A stretch of 64,000 nt of DNA from Lachnospiraceae bacterium (GTDB lineage Bacteria; Bacillota; Clostridia; Lachnospirales; Lachnospiraceae). Where the stretch lies: the NCBI GenBank assembly GCA_021202335.1, contig JAJQDE010000024.1, positions 119,316 to 183,315 on the forward strand, given 5' to 3'. Position numbers and translations under genes: made by a program. Numbering within the stretch: the stretch's first letter is position 1; each line of letters starts with the position of its first letter. Of this stretch, positions 27,564 through 35,696 are shown one piece after another. A model generated the notes under the pieces. That model was not told where the DNA came from. It made no database searches and was given only the letters and a program-made list of their open reading frames with translations.

Positions 27564-27690
27564 GCCGTGCGCCATTCGAGCGCCTGCGGCTCTCTCGTTC
27601 ACGGGCATTCGCCCTATCCGTCCGTCGCAAGTCACAGTCTCCGGTGAACAAGTTCCCCTATGTCTGTGACTTACTCCACCCGCGCACGGC
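27564..27690 (-). ncRNA. Structured leader RNA or palindromic element upstream of the lipoprotein gene
   Basis: Nine-base arms (27564-27572 and 27682-27690, GCCGTGCGC type) close a 127-base domain. It contains three further stems: CGAG/CTCG with GCC/GGC (27577-27597), GGGC/GCCC (27603-27614) and AAGTCACAG/CTGTGACTT (27629-27672) with an inner hairpin. The extended -10 element at 27708-27716 would start transcription about ten bases before the closing stem on the minus strand, so the whole domain fits in the leader. I compared it from memory with c-di-GMP, cobalamin, lysine, glycine and ykkC riboswitches and found no match. Confidence 0.6.
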
Positions 27691-27707
27691 TCATTGTTTT
27701 CGTGTAC

Positions 27708-27716
27708 ATTATACCA
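27708..27716 (-). promoter_or_regulatory. Extended -10 promoter of the lipoprotein-GGDEF/EAL operon
   Basis: On the minus strand the sequence reads TG-G-TATAAT, an extended -10 element. The -35 region is poor. Transcription would begin near 27701. Confidence 0.6.
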
Positions 27717-27753
27717 CATCAGCAACAAAAATACATAAAATTATGGAAACAAT

Positions 27754-27782
27754 TTGGAAAGTTCACGGAAGTATGTTATAAT
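27754..27782 (+). promoter_or_regulatory. Sigma-A promoter of the DUF5722 gene
   Basis: TTGGAA, a 17-base spacer and consensus TATAAT lie 48 bases before the start codon. It is divergent from the lipoprotein promoter. Confidence 0.75.
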
Positions 27783-27829
27783 CATTTTTGTTTGGCTTAA
27801 ATTGACATATGTTTGGAAACGAGGTAAAA

Positions 27830-29278
27830 ATGGGAAGAAAAACTGCGCGGCTTAGAAGCTGCATCTGTGGAGCGCTGCTTATGGCAGCCGTTTTGCTTTT
27901 GGGAATACATACGGACGCCGATGAGCCTTTGGGAACGGATTTTGCCGTGGCGGCGTCGAGCCTGCTTGCGGACAGTGACACGATATCATATACGGCAATT
28001 TTACCGGAGCTGCCTGCAAGTGACGACGGGATGCTTTACCTGTATGAGCTGCAGCCCTCTCAGTACGAGGTGGAATATGGGTCTGCGCCCATAGCATCGG
28101 CGCAGGCGGCGCTTGCGGTCGAATTTACCGTGCCGTACACGGAGTCGCGCCTCTACACCAAGCTGGGGCTTGCCGTGCATTTGGGAGATATGGTCGTGCT
28201 CATTGCAAATCCGCAGTATATCGCCAATCCGGAGCTGCTTGCGCAGTATACGAAGCCAAGGCAGGAAAGAGGCTTAAAATCAGAACAGGGAGAGGATTTC
28301 TGCAATCTGTATCTGTCGGGAAACATCAACGGAGTGCTCGCGGGAAGCTATACGACCGCGCAGGTAATGAACGACGGCTCCAATCAGACAATAACCAATC
28401 CGTATGCAAGGGCGGAAATGCTTTCTTCGGACACGCACCCAAAGACGCCGCGTTATTATATGCTGAATGCGCGGGAAACGCAGGGAATACAGGCGATTGC
28501 GGATGAGCTTAAGCTCTGTGCGGCATATTCGACGGTTGAGAATTTTATTATCGGAAATGAAGTCAACACGCGCGTATGGAACTACATGGTGTGGACGGAC
28601 TGGGAAACCTACATCAGGGAGTATGCGCAGGCGTTCCGCGTGGCGTATAATGCTATTAAGAGCCAAAACGCAAACGCGAGAGTATTTGTCTGCATTGACC
28701 AAAACTGGGACAGAAACCGTTCCACGGGCAATTCCGAATATTATGAATACATAGATGCAAAGGATTTTCTTTCATATTTTAATGAGCTTATCTCAAGTGA
28801 GGGAAATATCGACTGGGGAGTGGCGCAGCACCCCTATCCCGTGCCGCTTACCTACGCGAAATTCTGGGACATGTCAGGCTGCGCAAACGGCGCGTATATG
28901 GCGGCGCAGGTTTCGTCAGGCAAGATGCTTAGCTTCCAAAACCTGTCAGTGCTTACCGATTATCTTCAGTCGCCCGAAATGCTAAGCCCGGAGGGCACGG
29001 TAAGGCATGTGATTTTAAGCGAAATCGGCATTACGAACACGCAAGGTACGGATGTGCAGGCAGCGGCGATTTACGCGTCATATATGGCGGCAAAAAGAAA
29101 TCCGTATATTGAAGAAATCATTTATCTGCTTGCTTACAGTGAGCCGGGAATCGACACAAGGCTCGGCGGAATGGCGATGGCGGTGTACAACAGCCTGGGG
29201 ACTGTTTCCGAGGGGCTGTATGATACCTGGGTAAAGTCCGTGATAGGGATAAGCGACTGGTCGGAGGTTCTGTGGTAA
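27830..29278 (+). CDS. Secreted DUF5722 (glycosidase-like) protein
   Basis: The 482-residue protein has an N-terminal signal sequence (M-G-R-K...A-L-L-M-A-A-V-L-L-L-G). It resembles DUF5722, a TIM-barrel-like family related to clan GH-A glycosidases. N-E in I-I-G-N-E-V-N-T-R (near 250) and Glu in L-S-E-I-G (near 400) fit the acid/base and nucleophile positions of that clan. The substrate is unknown. ATG 27830 is preferred over 27809 because GAGG lies at the right distance and the signal peptide then begins directly. A TetR regulator gene follows by 13 bases and metF after that, with no terminator, so the three probably form one operon. Confidence 0.7.
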   Translation: MGRKTARLRSCICGALLMAAVLLLGIHTDADEPLGTDFAVAASSLLADSDTISYTAILPELPASDDGMLYLYELQPSQYEVEYGSAPIASAQAALAVEFTVPYTESRLYTKLGLAVHLGDMVVLIANPQYIANPELLAQYTKPRQERGLKSEQGEDFCNLYLSGNINGVLAGSYTTAQVMNDGSNQTITNPYARAEMLSSDTHPKTPRYYMLNARETQGIQAIADELKLCAAYSTVENFIIGNEVNTRVWNYMVWTDWETYIREYAQAFRVAYNAIKSQNANARVFVCIDQNWDRNRSTGNSEYYEYIDAKDFLSYFNELISSEGNIDWGVAQHPYPVPLTYAKFWDMSGCANGAYMAAQVSSGKMLSFQNLSVLTDYLQSPEMLSPEGTVRHVILSEIGITNTQGTDVQAAAIYASYMAAKRNPYIEEIIYLLAYSEPGIDTRLGGMAMAVYNSLGTVSEGLYDTWVKSVIGISDWSEVLW

Positions 29279-29291
29279 AAGAGGGATATGC

Positions 29292-29921
29292 ATGGGCAAG
29301 ATTGACATAAATAAGCAAAGAAAGAGGGATGCGCTTTACGATTCCGCGTTTGGGCTTTTCACAAGCCGGGGAATACACAACACGTCCATTTCCGATATAG
29401 TGGAAAACGCCGGAGTGGCAAAGGGAACCTTCTATCTCTATTTTAAAGATAAGTATGACATCAGGAATAAGCTTATCATACACAAGGCGGCGGAGGTATT
29501 CAGGCGGGCGGACGAGGAGCTTCAAAAGCAGGATTTTTCGCGCTTTGAGGGATATGAGATATATGAGGAAAGGGTGATTTTCCTTGCGGACAATATCATC
29601 AGCCAATTCGCGCAGGACACGACGCTTTTGAAATTTATTTCAAAAAAGCTGGGCTGGGGAATGATAAGGAACTTCCTCGCGGAGCCTGAGGAGGAGAGCG
29701 AGGGCGGCTATGACATTTACAAGTCCGTTTTCGGGGGCTGCGATTGCCCTTATGAAGATAAGGAAATTATGGTCTATATGATAATAGAGCTTGTAAGCTC
29801 GACCTGCTACGGAGCAATTCTTTTTGGAGAGCCTGTCGGGATAGACGGGCTAAAGCCCTATCTTTTCAGGACACTGCGCCGTATCATGCAGGAGCATCAA
29901 AGACCATTAGCCACTCCCTGA
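29292..29921 (+). CDS. TetR-family transcriptional regulator
   Basis: The 209-residue protein has an N-terminal DNA-binding domain (about 10-56) with the family pattern F-T-S-R-G-I-H-N-T-S-I-S-D-I-V-E-N-A-G-V followed by A-K-G-T-F-Y-L-Y-F-K-D-K. The C-terminal ligand and dimer domain is specific and gives no ligand clue, though a C-D-C motif near 155 is notable. The last five codons fall inside the 31-bp repeat copy B, so the C-terminus L-A-T-P is repeat-derived. It is flanked by the secreted DUF5722 protein and metF and may control this operon. Confidence 0.92.
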   Translation: MGKIDINKQRKRDALYDSAFGLFTSRGIHNTSISDIVENAGVAKGTFYLYFKDKYDIRNKLIIHKAAEVFRRADEELQKQDFSRFEGYEIYEERVIFLADNIISQFAQDTTLLKFISKKLGWGMIRNFLAEPEEESEGGYDIYKSVFGGCDCPYEDKEIMVYMIIELVSSTCYGAILFGEPVGIDGLKPYLFRTLRRIMQEHQRPLATP

Positions 29922-29939
29922 GGTCGTGACATTAGGTGA
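29909..29939 (+). repeat. 31-bp interspersed repeat, copy B
   Basis: It is a 29/31 match to 1952-1982. It covers the TetR stop codon and ends in AGGTGA just before the metF start region. Confidence 0.75.
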
Positions 29940-29942
29940 GAA

Positions 29943-30836
29943 ATGAGGGAAAAGATGAACAATAAGAAACATACTGAAAATGCGTTTTTTGCTAATAAAG
30001 AGGAAGGGAAAAAGCTGATTGCGGTGGAGCTTGCGCCGCCCGTAAACGCGGATGATGAAAAGCTGCTGGATGCAGCCCGCTTTTTAAAGACGCTGGGCGT
30101 TGACGCGCTTACCTTTCCGGATTCGCCCTCAGGGCGCACAAGAGTTGATTCAGTGCTTATGGCAGTGAAGGTGAGCCGCGAAACGGGAATGTGCGTGATG
30201 CCGCATATCTGCTGCCGCGACAAAAACGCCATTGCCATGCAGTCCGTATTCTTAGGCGCATATATAAATGATATACGGAATTTCCTTATTATAACGGGCG
30301 ACCCCGTGCCGACGGCGGCGCGTCAGACCATAAAGCCGGTGTTTAATTTTGACTCGGTCGGGCTTATGAATATCGCGCGCGATATGAACGGTGAGAGCTT
30401 TAAGGAGTCGCCGCTTGTTTACGGGGGAGCCATCAATCAGGGCAGAAAAAACCTCGATGTTGAAATAAACCGCGTGAAGAAAAAAATGGAGGCGGGCGCG
30501 GAATTTTTCATGACGCAGCCGGTTTTTACGAGTGATGCCGCTCAGCGCGTGCGGAGGATAAAGCAGGAAACCGGCGCGCGGATTTTATGCGGTATTATGC
30601 CTCTTATCAGCAGAAGGAACGCTGTTTTTATGCGGGACGAGATAGCGGGAGTCGACGTTTCCGATGAAATCATAGAGCGGTATCCGGAAAATGCCGGACG
30701 TGAGGAAGGGGAAGCGGTGGGGGCTGCGATTGCCGTTGAAATCGTTAAGGAAACCAAAGCTTTTGCGGACGGCTATTATTTTTCATTCCCCTTTCACAGA
30801 GTGTACCTGCTCGAACAAATTTTAAAAATGCTATAA
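29943..30836 (+). CDS. Methylenetetrahydrofolate reductase, MetF family
   Basis: This cytosolic folate enzyme reduces methylene-THF to methyl-THF for methionine synthesis or one-carbon flow. The 297-residue (beta/alpha) barrel has the V-E-L-A-P-P opening, P-H-I-C-C-R-D-K-N, I-I-T-G-D-P and F-F-M-T-Q-P-V-F motifs of the family. It resembles the reductase half of YitJ-type proteins. The start may be 29943 or 29955. The second has AGGG five bases before it, the first uses AGG from the repeat. Its stop codon overlaps the -35 element of the flgM sigma-28-type promoter. No metH or metV partner is in the window. Confidence 0.85.
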   Translation: MREKMNNKKHTENAFFANKEEGKKLIAVELAPPVNADDEKLLDAARFLKTLGVDALTFPDSPSGRTRVDSVLMAVKVSRETGMCVMPHICCRDKNAIAMQSVFLGAYINDIRNFLIITGDPVPTAARQTIKPVFNFDSVGLMNIARDMNGESFKESPLVYGGAINQGRKNLDVEINRVKKKMEAGAEFFMTQPVFTSDAAQRVRRIKQETGARILCGIMPLISRRNAVFMRDEIAGVDVSDEIIERYPENAGREEGEAVGAAIAVEIVKETKAFADGYYFSFPFHRVYLLEQILKML

Positions 30837-30860
30837 AGTAAATGAAAAAATTACCGATAA
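30834..30860 (+). promoter_or_regulatory. Sigma-28 (FliA/SigD) promoter of the flgM operon
   Basis: TAAA (30834-30837), exactly 15 bases, then ACCGATAA (30853-30860) matches the TAAA-N15-GCCGATAA consensus at all but one position. The -35 overlaps the metF stop codon. Transcription would begin near 30867, at the first tandem repeat. Confidence 0.85.
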
Positions 30861-30866
30861 AGATTA

Positions 30867-30974
30867 TGAATGCAGCATAATGAATGCAGCATAATGAATG
30901 CAGCATAATAAATGCAGCATAACAGCCGCATAAAATGAGAAAAGTGCAATGAGAAAAGTGCAATGAAAAAATGC
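30867..30974 (+). repeat. Two adjacent arrays of about 14-bp tandem repeats in the flgM leader
   Basis: TGAATGCAGCATAA occurs three times exactly and once with one change (30867-30922). After a short spacer AATGAGAAAAGTGC occurs twice (30934-30961), with a decaying third unit to 30974. The arrays fill the flgM leader between the sigma-28-type start site and the ribosome binding site. Confidence 0.9.
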
Positions 30975-31012
30975 AATGCAAAAATGCATGGATAAGAAGG
31001 GAGGGGTCTTAC

Positions 31013-31294
31013 ATGCGTATAGATGCGTATAATCAGATACAGAATATCTATGGGACAAAGAAGATAAGCAGGACGGACAGCAGCAAAACGTCTGCCGCAT
31101 CATTCGGCGATCAACTGCTCCTTTCATCGACTGCAAAGGACGCCGCCATAGCAAAACAGGCAGTAGCGGAGGCGCCTGATGTGAGGGAGGATTTGGTAAG
31201 CTCTTTAAAGCAGCAGATAGACAGCGATACCTATGAGGTGGACGTTGATGATTTCGCGGGTAAACTGCTGGAGAAGTATAACGGCTTAGTTTAG
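31013..31294 (+). CDS. flgM: Anti-sigma-28 factor FlgM
   Basis: The 93-residue protein binds and inhibits FliA until the hook-basal body is complete, then is exported. It matches FlgM in size, starting M-R-I-D-A-Y-N-Q-I-Q-N-I-Y, with the conserved C-terminal sigma-binding helices (R-E-D-L-V-S-S-L-K-Q-Q-I-D-S-D-T-Y and F-A-G-K-L-L-E-K-Y). ATG 31013 follows GAGGGG. The 14 extra upstream in-frame residues are not conserved. It heads the late-flagellar run and is itself preceded by a sigma-28-type promoter, giving the expected feedback. Confidence 0.92.
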   Translation: MRIDAYNQIQNIYGTKKISRTDSSKTSAASFGDQLLLSSTAKDAAIAKQAVAEAPDVREDLVSSLKQQIDSDTYEVDVDDFAGKLLEKYNGLV

Positions 31295-31305
31295 TGAGGT
31301 AGACA

Positions 31306-31824
31306 GTGGCCAGTTTATTGGAAAATTTAGTTGAAGTGCTCGACAGGGAGAACGCTGAGTATGAAAAGCTCGTGCTCCTTGCCGAGAGAAAGACTCCCAC
31401 GATTGTAAAGGGAGATTTAGAAGACCTGTCGCAAATCACGGAGGATGAACAGGAAATCGTAGGCAGGCTCCAAACAATGGAAAAGCAGAGAGCAAAGGCT
31501 CTGGCTGATATTGCCAACGTAGTAAACAGGGATGTTGAAAACATGAAACTCAAAGACCTGATTCAAATGCTTGATAAGATGCCTAAGCAGCAGGAGCAGC
31601 TTAGGGACATCCATGAGCGGTTGAAGGTGACCATAGACAGATTAAAAACGGCAAACAGCAAAAATCAATTGCTGCTGTCCGACAAGCTTGAGATGGTTGA
31701 ATTTGACCTGAACATGATAAAAGCTTTGAAGTCTGCGCCGCAAACAGCCAATTATTCAAAGGATGCAAATACGAACGGTCAAGTGCTTGGTATCTTTCAT
31801 GGCGGTTTCGACGCAAAGCAGTGA
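31306..31824 (+). CDS. flgN: FlgN-type flagellar export chaperone
   Basis: The 172-residue, mostly helical coiled-coil protein matches FlgN, which escorts the hook-filament junction proteins FlgK and FlgL to the export gate. The start is GTG 31306 with GAGG six bases before it. L-L-E-N-L-V-E-V-L-D-R-E-N-A-E-Y and T-P-T-I-V-K-G-D-L are typical. Its clients follow directly downstream. The C-terminal tail (about 140-172) is disordered. Confidence 0.88.
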   Translation: MASLLENLVEVLDRENAEYEKLVLLAERKTPTIVKGDLEDLSQITEDEQEIVGRLQTMEKQRAKALADIANVVNRDVENMKLKDLIQMLDKMPKQQEQLRDIHERLKVTIDRLKTANSKNQLLLSDKLEMVEFDLNMIKALKSAPQTANYSKDANTNGQVLGIFHGGFDAKQ

Positions 31825-31865
31825 TGGCGAAATCATGATTACGAAGAAACGCGGGGAGGGATACC

Positions 31866-33674
31866 ATGTCTTTATTTGGTTCATTATATATCGGAACAAG
31901 CGGGCTGCAGACGTCGCAAAACGCGCTTAACACAGTAGCCCACAATCTTTCCAATGTCAGCACATCAGGCTATGTCCGCCAGCAGGTGGCAAAAAGCGAC
32001 AACAGTTATACAACCATCGGCACGAGCACGGCAGGCAACGCATTGCAGACGGGTAGCGGTGTTTCATATTCTGAGTGCCGCCATATCAGGGATGCGTTTT
32101 TGGACGCGACCTACCGCGAGGAGGTAGGAAGGTATGAATATTATGAGGCGTCTTATACGGCGATGCTTGCGGTGGAGGACATCTTAGGCGAGCTGGACGG
32201 AGCCGCCTTTAAAGGCTCAATGGAGGATTTGTGGACGGCGATTGAGCAGCTTTCGACCTCGCCCAATGACGTCACCTATATTTCCCTGCTCGTGCAGGCA
32301 GCATACAGCTTTGTGGAAAATGCGACGGCGGTTTATGAATCCTTTACTGAATATCAGGAGAATTTAAACGACCAGGTGATAGATTCGGTGAACACCATCA
32401 ATTCCATAGCTGCGCAGATTGTGGCGCTCAACAAGCAGATTGTAAAGATAGAAGCGTCGGGCGTTGAAAATGCGAACGATTTAAGGGATCAGAGGGATTT
32501 GCTTTTGGATACGCTTGCGGAGTACGGAAACATTTCCTATCAGGAGGACAGCACGGGTGCGGTAATCGTACAGTTTGAGAATAATTCCTTTATCAACGCG
32601 ACCAATTATTATGAAATGTCTATGATGACGGACGAGGACACAGGCTTTGTGACTCCGTACTGGAAGCAGAACGTTGTCTATACAAAGGATGAAAACGGCA
32701 TCAAGTATGCAGACTATTCTTCAGCGTATGTATACGATCTGACCGCCGAGATTTCTTCGGCAAGCGATACCGACGTAGGCTCGCTTCGGGCGCTTTTGCT
32801 TGCAAGGGGCGACCATGCTGCGGACTATACCGATTTGGACGTAAGCATATGCAGCCAAAGGAAGCTTGACGCCCTCGGGATTACCGAGGAGGAGTATAAC
32901 GAGGAATACGGGCTTCAGTATTACAACGATTATATAGCAAATTCAATAATGATGAACGTGATGGCGGAGTTTGACAATATTGTCCATACCGTTGTGACGA
33001 CGATAAACGACGTTCTTGCGGAAACGGCGCAGGAAAATCCGGTAAGCGGTTATCTCTTAAACGACGACGGCTCACCGATGCAGCTTTTCCTGAAGTCGAA
33101 TTCCTCCGCTTATGAAAAGGTCGTGCTCACATCGGCTGAGGAGGAGGCGCTTCTTGCTCAGGGCGTGACGCTGGTGCAGATTTATGACGAGGACGGAAAC
33201 GCAGTTGACCATACCTTTTGGAAGTATGTCGAGGAGGATGCTGACAGCGCGTTTTCACTGTATAGCTGTTCAAACCTGAAGATTAATCAGACGCTGCTGC
33301 AGACGCCGTCGCTGCTCGGCTTTACCGAGGAGGACGATTCCGTTGATTACGATATCGGCACGGCGCTGGTGAATGCTTTCTCGGACAAAACGATTTATAT
33401 TAACCCGAATGCGACGGCGGAAAGCGCGGTTTTCGATGCGTATACGGATTTGGTGTCGCAGGTTGCAAATTCCGGCTATGTGTTCGGCGAGCTGATGGAT
33501 TATCAGGAGCTTGCGGTTGAGAGCGTGGATAATTCGCGTCAGTCCGTTATGGGCGTTTCGTCGGACGAGGAGCTGTCGCACATGATTATGTATCAGAACG
33601 CCTACAACGCGGCGAGCAGATACATCACGGTGATAAATGATATGCTTGATACATTGCTTTCTATGGGAGCCTGA
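31866..33674 (+). CDS. flgK: Hook-associated protein FlgK, first paralog
   Basis: The 602-residue junction protein is exported through the flagellar type III system and links hook to filament. The N-terminal rod-type motif T-S-G-L-Q-T-S-Q-N-A-L-N-T-V-A-H-N-L and V-S-T-S-G-Y, the I-A-A-Q-I-V-A-L-N-K-Q-I heptad region, L-R-D-Q-R-D-L-L-L-D and the C-terminal M-I-M-Y-Q-N-A-Y-N-A-A-S-R-Y-I-T-V coiled coil identify it. GGGGAGGG precedes the start. A second FlgK-like gene follows after a hairpin element. Confidence 0.92.
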   Translation: MSLFGSLYIGTSGLQTSQNALNTVAHNLSNVSTSGYVRQQVAKSDNSYTTIGTSTAGNALQTGSGVSYSECRHIRDAFLDATYREEVGRYEYYEASYTAMLAVEDILGELDGAAFKGSMEDLWTAIEQLSTSPNDVTYISLLVQAAYSFVENATAVYESFTEYQENLNDQVIDSVNTINSIAAQIVALNKQIVKIEASGVENANDLRDQRDLLLDTLAEYGNISYQEDSTGAVIVQFENNSFINATNYYEMSMMTDEDTGFVTPYWKQNVVYTKDENGIKYADYSSAYVYDLTAEISSASDTDVGSLRALLLARGDHAADYTDLDVSICSQRKLDALGITEEEYNEEYGLQYYNDYIANSIMMNVMAEFDNIVHTVVTTINDVLAETAQENPVSGYLLNDDGSPMQLFLKSNSSAYEKVVLTSAEEEALLAQGVTLVQIYDEDGNAVDHTFWKYVEEDADSAFSLYSCSNLKINQTLLQTPSLLGFTEEDDSVDYDIGTALVNAFSDKTIYINPNATAESAVFDAYTDLVSQVANSGYVFGELMDYQELAVESVDNSRQSVMGVSSDEELSHMIMYQNAYNAASRYITVINDMLDTLLSMGA

Positions 33675-33676
33675 AG

Positions 33677-33756
33677 AGATTTTCTAAGGCTTTGAAAGAC
33701 AAAGCCTAAGAAAATCTAAAGCTTCAGGCAGGAAGAACGCAAGGGCGGCGTTCTTC
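33677..33756 (+). repeat. Double-hairpin element, copy 1 (between the flgK paralogs)
   Basis: Hairpin A pairs 33677-33694 with 33700-33717 (17 of 18 positions, AGATTTTCTAAGGC type). Hairpin B pairs GAAGAACGC (33732-33740) with GCGTTCTTC (33748-33756). The same A arms and the joining AATCTAAGCTTCA-like sequence recur at 41346-41428 with a different hairpin B. Confidence 0.8.
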
Positions 33757-33796
33757 GAAAATTGCTTCAGGTATCGGTCATAAAGGAGGGATTAAC

Positions 33797-35668
33797 ATGC
33801 CATCAACATTTTTGGGATTAAACACGGCATATACGGGCTTGGTGGCTGCGCAGGCGGCGCTGAACACGACGGCAAACAATATCGCAAACGTAAGCACGGA
33901 GGGCTATTCAAGGCAGGAGATAAGCCAGCAGGCTGCGCAGGCGCTGCAATATTTTCAGAGCTACGGTTGCGTGGGCGCGGGCGTTGATACGCTCGGAGCG
34001 GAAAGAGTGCGCAATGAGTTTTACGATGCGCAGTACCGGGCAAACAATTCAAAGCTCGGCGAGCAGGACAAAAAGGCATATTACTGTGCGCTGATAGAGT
34101 CATATTTGGAGGATTCTGATACAATAGAAGGCTTTACCACACTTTTCAGCGCGCTGAACGCGGCGATGGAGTCGCTTGCGACCAATACCGGCGAAATCAG
34201 CTACGCGCAGACGATGATAGGCTCGGCGTCAAATCTATGCCAGTATTTTAACAGCCTGTATGAGGAGCTTCAGACACTTCAGTCGGACATCAACGATGAG
34301 ATTAAAATTGAGGTTGACCAGATTAACAACATCGCGCAGCAGATTGCGGCGCTCAATAAACAGATAAACATTATCGAAACGGGGACGACCGTCACGGCGA
34401 ACGAGCTTCGCGACCAAAGGGATCTGCTTCTCGACGAGCTGTCGGCAATCATCGATATCGACTATGAGGAAACCGAGGTGCTTGACGCGAACGGCAACGC
34501 CACGGGGGCTACGAACTTCGTCCTTACAATCTGCGGCGGCGAGCTGCTCGTAAACGGCTATGATTACCGCCAGCTCGAATGTGTGGCGCGTCAGACATGG
34601 GAGAAGGAAAATCAAAACGATGTGGACGGACTCTACGACATCTATTGGACGGACACGGGAGAGGAGCTTGAGATTTACGGCGGCACCGTGAGCGGCGAGC
34701 TGAAAGGTCTGATTGAGCTTAGGGACGGCAATAACGGCGAGTCCTTCAGCGGCAAGGTGACGTCCGTCGATACGCTTACGAACAGCGTGACCATAAAGGT
34801 GACGGACGATTATCTCATGGATATTTCACAGTCCACTATTCCCCTGACGGACGGGCGTATCATGATAGGCGGGGAATACTATTACTATACCGATTATGAT
34901 TTTACGATTGACGAGGACGGAAACTGCTATTATACCTTCAATCTTTCCGACGATACGTCCAAAAATACACTGGCGATAAACTCAACGGCTGTCGGACAGA
35001 GCGCCACGATAGGTCAGTCGGTGAATTATCAGGGAATTGCCTACTACTTAGAGCAGATGAACGAGTGGGTGCGCGATTACGCGTATTCCTTTAACACCCT
35101 TTATACCGCGGACGGCGCGACCAATTACAACGGCGAGCTGACGAACGGCTCAATCTTCTTTACGGGAGATAATGCTTTGGACGGCACGCAGTATTCGCTT
35201 GATGTGGCTGTGGGGGCGACGTCATATAATTCCGCTTCCATGACGGGGTATTTCAATCTGACGGCGGGAAATTTCAGCGTTTTGCAGGAGCTGGTGGACG
35301 ACCCGAGCACGATTGCGACCCATACGGGAGAAACGGAGGGCGACTCCAAATACGACATCATAGAAAGCCTGCTGGATTTGTCGACCAACAAGGATAAGAT
35401 GTCCTTTAGGGGCTGCAGCGCGGAGGATTTCCTCATATGTATGCTGACGGACGCCGCGCTGAACGCTTCAAATGCGAACAGCTTTCAGAATATATATTCC
35501 AACATTTCATCGTCGCTGGATAATACGCGCCTGTCGGTGAGCGGCGTCGACGAGGACGAGGAGGCTGCAAACCTGATTAAATATCAGAACGCGTACAGCC
35601 TTGCAAGCAAAATGATATCCGTGCTGAACGAATGTTATGATAAGCTGATTAACGATACAGGTGTTTAA
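33797..35668 (+). CDS. Hook-associated protein FlgK, second paralog
   Basis: The 623 residues have the same N-terminal plan as the first FlgK (G-L-N-T-A-Y-T-G-L-V-A-A-Q-A-A-L-N-T-T-A-N-N-I-A-N-V, S-T-E-G-Y-S-R-Q) and C-terminus (L-I-K-Y-Q-N-A-Y-S-L-A-S-K-M). The middle domain differs and contains a Tyr/Asp/Thr-rich region with A-I-N-S-T-A-V-G-Q. Either copy could be the true hook-filament junction protein. The other may be a variant for a different hook or filament type. AAGGAGGG precedes the start. The next gene, flgL, is 28 bases further on. Confidence 0.9.
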   Translation: MPSTFLGLNTAYTGLVAAQAALNTTANNIANVSTEGYSRQEISQQAAQALQYFQSYGCVGAGVDTLGAERVRNEFYDAQYRANNSKLGEQDKKAYYCALIESYLEDSDTIEGFTTLFSALNAAMESLATNTGEISYAQTMIGSASNLCQYFNSLYEELQTLQSDINDEIKIEVDQINNIAQQIAALNKQINIIETGTTVTANELRDQRDLLLDELSAIIDIDYEETEVLDANGNATGATNFVLTICGGELLVNGYDYRQLECVARQTWEKENQNDVDGLYDIYWTDTGEELEIYGGTVSGELKGLIELRDGNNGESFSGKVTSVDTLTNSVTIKVTDDYLMDISQSTIPLTDGRIMIGGEYYYYTDYDFTIDEDGNCYYTFNLSDDTSKNTLAINSTAVGQSATIGQSVNYQGIAYYLEQMNEWVRDYAYSFNTLYTADGATNYNGELTNGSIFFTGDNALDGTQYSLDVAVGATSYNSASMTGYFNLTAGNFSVLQELVDDPSTIATHTGETEGDSKYDIIESLLDLSTNKDKMSFRGCSAEDFLICMLTDAALNASNANSFQNIYSNISSSLDNTRLSVSGVDEDEEAANLIKYQNAYSLASKMISVLNECYDKLINDTGV

Positions 35669-35696
35669 AAGGTGATAGGATAAGGAGGGCATAAGC

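Noticed and set aside
27564..27690. Known c-di-GMP riboswitch
   Set aside because: The characteristic conserved bases of class I and class II aptamers could not be located, so only an unidentified structured leader is reported.
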